Below, piece after piece: positions 1 through 4,902 of a DNA stretch of 5,187 nucleotides. How positions within the stretch are numbered: position 1 is the first letter of the stretch; each line of letters starts with the position of its first letter. The notes under the pieces are model-generated. The model was not told the DNA's origin and searched no databases. It was given only the letters and a program-made list of their open reading frames with translations. The translations under genes were made by a program, and so were the position numbers. This DNA is from an uncultured Corynebacterium sp. (lineage in GTDB: Bacteria > Actinomycetota > Actinomycetes > Mycobacteriales > Mycobacteriaceae), in NCBI RefSeq assembly GCF_937999985.1, contig NZ_CALLDG010000035.1, positions 1 through 5,187 on the forward strand, in the 5' to 3' direction.

Positions 1-53
1 CCCCCCTGGCGCCACGCGCCCATACCCCCCGGACTGCACGCCCAACCCCGGTA

Positions 54-85
54 TGTCACACGTCGCGATCTCGGTACGTTAGCAT
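54..85 (+). promoter_or_regulatory. Candidate bioB promoter (weak)
   Basis: TAGCAT at 80-85 fits the loose actinobacterial -10 pattern TANNNT. The only -35-like stretch is TGTCAC near 54-59, about 20 bp upstream, which is longer than ideal. Transcription would start around 91-93, giving a 5' leader of roughly 100 nt before bioB. TAACTT at 149-154 is a competing -10-like match without a convincing -35. This is inferred from pattern only. Confidence 0.3.
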
Positions 86-92
86 GTGAAAC

Positions 93-105
93 TAAACAGC
101 GTTCA
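93..105. promoter_or_regulatory. Candidate BioQ-type operator upstream of bioB
   Basis: TAAAC-AGC-GTTCA reads TGAAC-GCT-GTTTA on the other strand. It is an imperfect palindrome with 4 of 5 half-site pairs complementary. The TetR-type biotin repressor BioQ of corynebacteria and mycobacteria is reported to bind TGAAC-N3-GTTAC, and this site matches 8 of the 10 specified positions, with a complete TGAAC half. It lies at the predicted transcription start, where a repressor would block RNA polymerase. No bioQ gene is in the window, so the regulator itself is not shown. Confidence 0.4.
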
Positions 106-136
106 AGACTGGCGTCAAGCCTAACGCTCAAGACTG
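101..136. repeat. Direct repeat of CAAGACTG in the bioB leader
   Basis: GTTCAAGACTG (101-111) and GCTCAAGACTG (126-136) differ at one base and are 25 bp apart. The core octamer CAAGACTG appears twice more in the window, in the spacer upstream of the SRPBCC gene (1624-1631 and 1633-1640). I did not find it inside any coding region. Its function is unknown; a protein-binding site or a small dispersed repeat are both possible. Confidence 0.5.
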
Positions 137-179
137 ATACGCCCCCCATAACTTGCACGAGAAGTTTCACAAGAGCTTT

Positions 180-185
180 GAGGAG
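180..185 (+). promoter_or_regulatory. Ribosome binding site that fixes the bioB start
   Basis: GAGGAG lies 7 nt upstream of the ATG at 193, an ideal Shine-Dalgarno arrangement. An in-frame TTG at 178 overlaps this motif and would have no binding site of its own, so the ATG at 193 is preferred. It is the strongest ribosome binding site in the window. Confidence 0.85.
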
Positions 186-192
186 ACTGACG

Positions 193-1257
193 ATGACTAC
201 CGCTGAGACGAAGCAGCCTACCGAAACCCCAGCAACCACCGAAGGCACCGAAACCCCAGAAACCCCAGAAATCCTAAACCTCGCCCGCACGAAGGTCCTG
301 GAAAACGGCGAGCCTCTGAACTACGAGGAAACCCTCCAGGTTCTGCAGCTCGGCGACGAGCACCTGGACGAGCTACTGGACCTGGCCCACCAGGTCCGCC
401 TGAAGTGGTGCGGCGATGCCGTGGAGATGGAGGGCATCATCTCCCTGCAGACCGGCGGCTGCCCCGAGGACTGCCACTTCTGCGCCCAGTCAGGCCTCTT
501 CGAATCCCCGGTTCGCTCCATCCAGCTGGATATCGCCCAGCTGATCGAGGCCGCGAAGCAGACCGCGAAGACCGGCGCCACGGAGTTCTGCATCGTCGCC
601 GCCGTGAAGGGCCCGGACGAGGACCTGATGAACCAGATGGCCAAGGCCATCGCCGCCATCCAGGCGGAGGTCGACATCAACATCGCCGCGTCCATCGGCA
701 TCCTCACCCAGGAGCAGGTCGATCGCCTGAAGGAGCTCGGCGTACACCGCTACAACCACAACCTGGAGACCTGCAAGAGCTACTTCCCGGAGGTCGTCAC
801 TACCCACACCTGGGAGGAGCGCACCTCCACCCTGGAGATGGTTCGCGACGCGGGCATGGAGGTCTGCTGCGGCGGCATCGTCGGCATGGGCGAGACCGTC
901 GAGCAGCGCGCGGAGTTTGCCATCGACCTGCAGAACCTCAACCCCACGGAGGTTCCTCTAAACTTCTTCGACCCCCGCCCAGGCACTCCTTTCGCGGACC
1001 TCGAGCCCATGCCGGTCAACGATGCTCTGCGCACCATCGGCGCGTTCCGCCTGGCTCTCCCCCGCCAGCTGCTGCGCTTCGCAGGCGGCCGCGAGCTGAC
1101 TTTAGGCGACCTGGGCGCGGAGAAGGGGCTGTTGGGAGGCATCAACGCGGTCATCGTGGGCAACTACCTGACCACGCTGGGCCGCCCCGCCGAGCGCGAC
1201 GTGGATATGCTCGGCAAGCTGCAGCTGCCGATCAAGGCGCTGAACGCAACCCTGTAG
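193..1257 (+). CDS. bioB: Biotin synthase (radical SAM)
   Basis: BioB inserts sulfur into dethiobiotin to make biotin, using S-adenosylmethionine radicals, in the cytoplasm. The product is 354 aa from the ATG with the good ribosome binding site. The radical-SAM motif is CPEDCHFC, with C90, C94 and C97 holding the [4Fe-4S] cluster. The YNHN substrate motif is at 187-190. Counting against the E. coli enzyme, C133 corresponds to Cys97, C225 to Cys188 and R295 to Arg260 of the sulfur-donating [2Fe-2S] cluster, but the position of Cys128 is Ala165 (context NIAASIG). Extra cysteines are C194, beside the YNHN motif, and C226. The C-terminal half matches canonical BioB (FAGGRE, then LGGINAVIVGNYLTT). 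Residues 10-26 are a Thr/Pro/Glu-rich extension absent from E. coli BioB, encoded by a short repeat. The adjacent bsaP gene indicates a BsaP-dependent enzyme. Identity is near certain; the ligand alignment is by hand. Confidence 0.97.
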   Translation: MTTAETKQPTETPATTEGTETPETPEILNLARTKVLENGEPLNYEETLQVLQLGDEHLDELLDLAHQVRLKWCGDAVEMEGIISLQTGGCPEDCHFCAQSGLFESPVRSIQLDIAQLIEAAKQTAKTGATEFCIVAAVKGPDEDLMNQMAKAIAAIQAEVDINIAASIGILTQEQVDRLKELGVHRYNHNLETCKSYFPEVVTTHTWEERTSTLEMVRDAGMEVCCGGIVGMGETVEQRAEFAIDLQNLNPTEVPLNFFDPRPGTPFADLEPMPVNDALRTIGAFRLALPRQLLRFAGGRELTLGDLGAEKGLLGGINAVIVGNYLTTLGRPAERDVDMLGKLQLPIKALNATL

Positions 1258-1264
1258 GCACACC

Positions 1265-1552
1265 GTGACGTCCTCGATGCCTCTAAGCGAACTCACCGCC
1301 CTGTTTGTCTTGGGCGGTACCCCTTTATATGACGCCCACACAGGTCAGCCACTCGATACCTCAGACGAGACCTTGCGGGTCGGCCGCGGGGCTCTTGCGC
1401 AGGCAAGCCGCGGGGCGCTGGCGGGTTTGGAACCGCCGCGTTTCTGCCCGCTGTGCGGGCGCCGGATGAAGGTACAGGTGAATCCGATGGGCTGGACGGC
1501 GGAGTGCTCCCGGCATGGCGATGTGGATTCTTCGATTGTGGTGGATGCGTAG
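1265..1552 (+). CDS. bsaP: Biotin synthase auxiliary protein BsaP (Rv1590-like)
   Basis: This is a 95-aa protein starting at GTG 7 bp after the bioB stop; an in-frame ATG at 1277 would give 91 aa. The ribosome binding site is weak (AGG at 1256-1258), suggesting translational coupling to bioB. The N-terminal part has a LGGTPLYDAHTG segment (residues 16-27). The conserved C-terminal part has C61-x2-C64 and C81-x2-H84 in the stretch PPRFCPLCGRRM to ECSRHGDVDSS, the layout of a small metal or Fe-S binding knuckle. The family was defined in mycobacteria, where BioB cannot convert dethiobiotin to biotin without it, and it is found next to bioB in many actinobacteria. Residues 41-54 contain an 8-residue near-duplication (RGALAQAS/RGALAGL) encoded by a 24-bp-spaced DNA repeat. 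Family assignment rests on gene position, size and motif recall, not a search. What the Cys/His set binds is inference. Confidence 0.85.
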   Translation: MTSSMPLSELTALFVLGGTPLYDAHTGQPLDTSDETLRVGRGALAQASRGALAGLEPPRFCPLCGRRMKVQVNPMGWTAECSRHGDVDSSIVVDA

Positions 1553-1563
1553 CTTGCAGCACG

Positions 1564-1582
1564 TAGTGTGGAACCACCGCTA
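1564..1582. other. Weak hairpin after bsaP, not a clear terminator
   Basis: TAGtGTGgaaCCACcgCTA can fold with a GTGG/CCAC core flanked by TAG/CTA. The loop is too tight for all core pairs to form, and no T-run follows, so it does not look like a standard intrinsic terminator. It begins 12 bp after the bsaP stop. Read-through from bioB-bsaP into the SRPBCC gene therefore cannot be excluded. Confidence 0.2.
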
Positions 1583-1590
1583 GTTGCGGC

Positions 1591-1658
1591 GACAAAACTT
1601 CCCCTAGCAAGACGTTCCCCTGACAAGACTGACAAGACTGACAAGGCGTTCCCCTGAC
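1591..1658. repeat. Spacer repeats: TTCCCCT(GAC) copies around a 9-bp tandem repeat
   Basis: Two 17-bp copies, CAAGACGTTCCCCTGAC (1607-1623) and CAAGGCGTTCCCCTGAC (1642-1658), differ at one base. A degenerate third copy (ACAAAAC-TTCCCCTAG) lies at about 1592-1606. Between the two good copies sits a 9-bp tandem, GACAAGACT, at 1622-1630 and 1631-1639 plus a partial GACAAG at 1640-1645. The spacer between bsaP and the SRPBCC gene is 122 bp and this block fills about half of it. The structure is directly visible. Whether it binds a regulator or is simple slippage-derived sequence is unknown. Confidence 0.75.
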
Positions 1659-1674
1659 GAAAGGCAACACAACC

Positions 1675-2244
1675 ATGGCAGCACCGGAGATTTCCGCCAG
1701 CACCACCGTCAACGCACCCGCCAGCAAGGTCTGGCAGCGGGTTACCGACCTCTCGGCGATGGGCAAGCGCAGCCCGCAGTGCAAGAAGATGATCCTGCTG
1801 CCGCGTCGCAAGAACAGCACCGGCGCAGGCAGTGCGGCCGGAACGGGTGCGGCCGGCACGGGCACCAACGCAGTCGGCGCAGCCCCGGCCCCGGGCACCA
1901 TCACCATCAACTTCAACCGCCAGGGCATCCTCTGGTGGCCCACCTGGGCGGTCGTCACAGAGGTCGAGCCGGAGAAGGTCTTCGAGTTCAAGATCCCCCT
2001 GAACGGCACGCGCTGGCGCTTCGAGCTCACCCCCACCGCCGACGGCTCCCAGACCGTCCCCACAGCCGACGGCTCCCAGACTGTCCTCACAGAGAAGCGC
2101 CTGGCTCCCGGCGGCAAGACCTCCCTGATCTCCCGTGTGCTGGTCGCGGTCGTCCTCGGCGGGGAGGAAAAGTTCGAGGCGAGCCTGCAAGAAGGAATCC
2201 AGCAGACCGTCCGTGCGCTTGCTAGGGAAGCTGAGAACTTTTAG
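1675..2244 (+). CDS. SRPBCC-fold (polyketide cyclase/START-like) protein
   Basis: This 189-aa soluble protein has no signal peptide or membrane segment. The start ISASTTVNAPASKVWQRVTD (residues 6-25) is the classic first strand and helix of SRPBCC/polyketide-cyclase-like proteins. The central strands follow: TITINFNRQGILWWPTWAVV at 75-94, VFEFKI at 102-107, then WRFELTP at 114-120. A C-terminal amphipathic helix (163-187) closes the fold. These proteins bind hydrophobic ligands in a cavity, but the ligand here is unknown and no catalytic residues can be named. Two oddities are a Gly/Ala/Thr-rich insertion at about 47-74 between the first helix and the next strand, and a 9-residue tandem duplication at 122-139. 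The ATG has AAAGG 10 nt upstream. The GT87-like membrane protein gene starts 15 bp downstream, so the two are probably co-transcribed. Fold assignment is good, function open. Confidence 0.8.
   Translation: MAAPEISASTTVNAPASKVWQRVTDLSAMGKRSPQCKKMILLPRRKNSTGAGSAAGTGAAGTGTNAVGAAPAPGTITINFNRQGILWWPTWAVVTEVEPEKVFEFKIPLNGTRWRFELTPTADGSQTVPTADGSQTVLTEKRLAPGGKTSLISRVLVAVVLGGEEKFEASLQEGIQQTVRALAREAENF
2038..2091 (+). repeat. 27-bp in-frame tandem duplication in the SRPBCC gene
   Basis: Two adjacent 27-bp units (2038-2064 and 2065-2091) are identical except for two C/T differences. They encode ADGSQTVPT and ADGSQTVLT (residues 122-130 and 131-139). One change is silent (ACC/ACT) and one gives Pro/Leu. 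The high identity suggests a recent duplication in a surface loop between strands. Confidence 0.9.
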
Positions 2245-2259
2245 GTACAGTTCACTCTC

Positions 2260-3573
2260 GTGAGTGATCAGACCAACCTAGCCGCCGCCCCCTGGCCCCG
2301 TTCCAGAATCATTGCAGCCTGGGCACTGGCGAACGCGGTTATCGTTGGAGTTCTGATCTTCTGGCCTTTCGCCAACGGCGACCCCATGTATTACTTCCGT
2401 AATTCCCTGGAGGAGCCCCAAGCCCCCAGCCAGGGCGCCGTACCGCTGACCGAATACCCAGACGCCGGGCTCTGGCCCGTCCGCGCGATCATCCAGCTGA
2501 GCGGGAATCACGCCTATGTCTTCCTTACCCTGTTCTCTGCGGTCCTCATTGCCCTCAGCACTGCATTCTTCTTCTACCTGCTGAATCGCAGCCACCGCGC
2601 CGCACTGTTTTGGACCGCTTTCACCGCCGCCGCGGGGCCTATCGTGTACTCGCGCCTAGATCTCATCCCCGGTCTGCTGGTTGCCGCAACCGCGGCTGCT
2701 CTATTCACCCACCCGAAGCTCGCCTCCGCGCTGCTGGGGTTCGCGGCCATGTCCAAGCTGTGGCCGGCAGCGCTGGCCGCCGGGCTGGTGGATAAGTGGA
2801 ATCGCTCCGCCACCTGGGTACGCTTGGCCACGTTCGGTGGCACCCTCGTGGTCGTCGGTGCGATCACCGCGCTGACCTCCGGCTGGGATCGCCTGGTCTC
2901 CCCGCTGACGTACCAGGACGTCCGTGGCCTGCAGATCGAATCCATCCTCGCCACTCCCCTGATCGTCGCCGCCACGATCTTCCCCGGCCAATGGCACATC
3001 GCCAAAGCCCCGTCGAAGAGCTACGAGATCTTCGGCCCGGGCGTGGATCAGCTGGTCACGGCCAGCAGCGTGTTGATGGCGTGCACCATATTGTTCGGCC
3101 TGGGCTGGGCTCTGTGGCATTTTCTTGGTGACGCCTGGTCTCCCCGCAGTACCGCCCTGTTCCTCCTGACCATGGTGCTGCTGCTGATCGTCTCCAACAA
3201 GGTGTTCTCCCCGCAGTACGTCGCGTGGTTCGGCCCGCTGCTGGCCGTGTTAATGGCAAAGCAGCCGGACGAGGCACGCAGCGCCTCTGGACGGGATGCA
3301 GCGCAGAGCGAGCCCGACACGCTGCGCAAGCTCACGTGGCTCAGTGTGCTCGCCGCAGCCCTGACCACGGTTGTATTCCCCTTCACCTACAACCTGCTGT
3401 TCGAAGGTCCCCACTGGTTCGCAGCTCTCGTGCTCACCGCCCGGAACATCCTGATGGTGTACATCACCTACCTGGCGCTAAAGGCCACCATCCACGCCGG
3501 GTTAAAGTCGCAAGCCGCAAAGAAGCGGGAGGCTGAGGGCGTCACGAAGAAAGGCCAGAGGATAAGCGCCTAA
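2260..3573 (+). CDS. DUF2029/GT87-family polytopic membrane protein, putative polyprenyl-phosphate-mannose-dependent mannosyltransferase
   Basis: This 437-aa integral membrane protein has about ten hydrophobic segments, including roughly 17-37, 84-108, 113-130, 134-150, 155-176, 187-207, 228-241, 266-289, 297-333, 357-377 and 386-409. Family-type motifs are an acidic residue after the first helix (NGDPMYYF, D41), SRLDLIPGLL (131-140), the MSKLWPA turn (164-170), RGLQIES (222-228) and NKVFSPQYVAWF (313-324). GT87 enzymes of mycolic-acid bacteria are GT-C fold transferases that move mannose from polyprenyl-phosphate-mannose to lipoglycans or related acceptors on the outer face of the membrane. 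D41 is a candidate catalytic residue by analogy only. A basic cytoplasmic-type tail (416-437) ends the protein. GTG at 2260 is the first possible start after an in-frame stop, with a poor ribosome binding site, so translation is probably coupled to the SRPBCC gene 15 bp upstream. Acceptor unknown. Confidence 0.8.
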   Translation: MSDQTNLAAAPWPRSRIIAAWALANAVIVGVLIFWPFANGDPMYYFRNSLEEPQAPSQGAVPLTEYPDAGLWPVRAIIQLSGNHAYVFLTLFSAVLIALSTAFFFYLLNRSHRAALFWTAFTAAAGPIVYSRLDLIPGLLVAATAAALFTHPKLASALLGFAAMSKLWPAALAAGLVDKWNRSATWVRLATFGGTLVVVGAITALTSGWDRLVSPLTYQDVRGLQIESILATPLIVAATIFPGQWHIAKAPSKSYEIFGPGVDQLVTASSVLMACTILFGLGWALWHFLGDAWSPRSTALFLLTMVLLLIVSNKVFSPQYVAWFGPLLAVLMAKQPDEARSASGRDAAQSEPDTLRKLTWLSVLAAALTTVVFPFTYNLLFEGPHWFAALVLTARNILMVYITYLALKATIHAGLKSQAAKKREAEGVTKKGQRISA

Positions 3574-4859
3574 GAGTAACGGCGCACGTTGCGGTCGCGC
3601 GTAAGCCACATTCCGCAGAAACCGCAGGCCCACACGGTGGCCACCGCGATCCAGGCCACGCCGAAGTCCGACCAGTCGTAGTTGCCGTCCGGGGCGCGCA
3701 GGTTCAGCAGCACGCCGACGGCCTGGGCGCCGATCATGCCCGCAATCCAGCCGCCCATGTTCGCCAGGCCAGTGCCGGTGGCGACGAAGCGGCGGTCCAC
3801 CTTCTCGCGCACGGAGTCGAAGCCCAAGTTCGCAACGGGACCGGTGAAGCCCATGATGATGTTCATCAGGCACGCCGCCCACAGCACGCCCGTCGGCGCG
3901 GAGGTGAAGAACCACAGCCAGCCCAGCCAGCCGGTGATGGAGAAGATCATCACGATCTGCATGCGACGGTTGTAGAAGCGGGCGGATAGCAGGCCGACGA
4001 TCGGGCCGACTGCCACGGAGGCCAGCGTGCCCAGCGAGAGCGCCAGGCCGGCCTGGTCGGCGGGCAGGCCCAGGCCGAGGGTCATGATCGGCAGGCCCCA
4101 CAGCAGGGTGAATACCACCAGCGCACCCAGGCCCGTCCAGTGGATGAAGAAGCCGTGCCAGCAGACGCGGTTGGTCAGCACGTTGGCCAGGATCTTCTTG
4201 ACGCCCAGGCGCTCGGTAGGCGCGCTTGCCTTGGCGGCACTGGCGGTCCTGGCGGCACTGGCATCTGCCTCCGGCTCCGGCGAGTCCTTCACCAGCACAC
4301 CCGCGGCCAGCGCCAGCAACACACCGACTGCGCCGAGGCTCACGAAGCCAGTCTGCCAGCTGGTCGCGTGCAGCAGGCTTAAGAAAGGCACAGCGGAAAG
4401 GAACTGGCCGAACTGCCCCACCGCACCCGTCAGCTGGCCGAGCAGCGGCGCGTGGCGCAGCGGAATCCACGCGGGGATCAGGCGCATCACGGACAGGAAG
4501 GCCGTCGCGTCACCCGCGCCGATCAGCATGCGGGCGAGAATCGCCACCGGGTAGCTCGTGGTGAAGGCCAACGTGACCTGCCCCAGAGCCATGACGAAAG
4601 CACCGGCGACCATCAGCTTGCGCGGCCCGAAGCGGTCCACCAGCAAGCCCACCGGGATCTGTGCGAAGGCGTACACCGCCAGCTGTAGCGCGGTGAACAC
4701 CGCCAACTGTGCAGCGTTGATGTGGAAGCGGTCGATGGCATCCACGCTGGCCACGCCGAAGGAAGTACGTCCCGTTACCGCCAGGGTGTAGCACAGCACC
4801 CCGGCTGCCCACACGATGAGCGCGCGGGGGCTGAGTTTCTCTTTGTCCGTAGCTGTCAC
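3570..4859 (-). CDS. Major facilitator superfamily transporter
   Basis: This 429-aa protein has twelve predicted membrane segments, six on each side of a hydrophilic linker (about 190-222). MFS motif A is seen after helix 2 as G71-LLV-D75-R-F-G-P-R-K81, and a motif-B-like R110-MLI-G-A-G is in helix 4. The C-terminal half keeps typical Gly-rich helices (for example 358-386). The substrate cannot be told: no signature of a specific drug, sugar or nitrate group is evident, and being near bioB is not evidence for biotin transport. GTG at 4859 follows directly after an in-frame stop, so no longer protein is possible. GGAG (complement of 4873-4876) is 13 nt upstream, rather far. The linker has an ASAA duplication (200-203, 206-209) from an 18-bp-spaced repeat at 4233-4262. 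Its stop overlaps that of the convergent GT87-like gene, and it diverges from the partial gene at 4903. Confidence 0.9.
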   Translation of the reverse strand: MTATDKEKLSPRALIVWAAGVLCYTLAVTGRTSFGVASVDAIDRFHINAAQLAVFTALQLAVYAFAQIPVGLLVDRFGPRKLMVAGAFVMALGQVTLAFTTSYPVAILARMLIGAGDATAFLSVMRLIPAWIPLRHAPLLGQLTGAVGQFGQFLSAVPFLSLLHATSWQTGFVSLGAVGVLLALAAGVLVKDSPEPEADASAARTASAAKASAPTERLGVKKILANVLTNRVCWHGFFIHWTGLGALVVFTLLWGLPIMTLGLGLPADQAGLALSLGTLASVAVGPIVGLLSARFYNRRMQIVMIFSITGWLGWLWFFTSAPTGVLWAACLMNIIMGFTGPVANLGFDSVREKVDRRFVATGTGLANMGGWIAGMIGAQAVGVLLNLRAPDGNYDWSDFGVAWIAVATVWACGFCGMWLTRDRNVRRYS

Positions 4860-4885
4860 TCATCACACGCTACTCCGTGGGTTAT

Positions 4886-4899
4886 GGATAAACTTATTC
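4886..4899. promoter_or_regulatory. Symmetric AT-rich element with back-to-back -10 candidates
   Basis: GgATAAacTTATtC is a near-palindrome in the 43-bp gap between the divergent MFS gene and the gene at 4903. On the plus strand it gives TAAACT (4889-4894), 8 nt before the ATG at 4903, which would produce a leaderless or almost leaderless message. On the minus strand it gives TAAGTT (4896-4891), which would start the MFS message with a leader of about 25 nt. No convincing -35 boxes are seen. The symmetry also suits an operator. Inferred from pattern. Confidence 0.4.
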
Positions 4900-4902
4900 A
4901 CC

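Noticed and set aside
1..23. Possible divergent minus-strand gene starting at the ATG complement of 21-23, preceded by a G-run.
   Set aside because: Only seven codons are visible before the window edge and the G-run sits almost on the ATG, so it cannot be supported.
1..192. The reading frame of bioB stays open upstream all the way to the first base, suggesting a longer or fused protein.
   Set aside because: There is no ATG, GTG or TTG in that frame before the TTG at 178, the upstream translation is unlike BioB, and an ideal ribosome binding site precedes the ATG at 193. High GC makes stop-free stretches common.
106..192. A riboswitch in the bioB leader.
   Set aside because: No conserved riboswitch core was recognised and no biotin riboswitch is established; the candidate operator is a simpler explanation for regulation.
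405..1268. Long alternative-frame open reading frame over bioB (287 codons), plus long frames opposite several other genes.
   Set aside because: They are Arg/Pro/Gly/His-rich shadows caused by the high GC of the real genes, with no recognisable domain.
1622..1645. The 9-bp tandem repeats as a small CRISPR-like array or plasmid iterons.
   Set aside because: The units are directly adjacent with no spacers, there are only about 2.7 copies, and no cas or rep gene is present.
1293..2190. Two long minus-strand open frames spanning bsaP, the spacer and the SRPBCC gene.
   Set aside because: They cross two supported plus-strand genes and the repeat-rich spacer, have low-complexity composition and no family resemblance.
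3570..4859. The MFS gene as a biotin or dethiobiotin transporter because bioB is nearby.
   Set aside because: It is on the opposite strand, separated by two unrelated genes, and actinobacterial biotin uptake is known to use BioYMN. Nothing in the sequence points to biotin.
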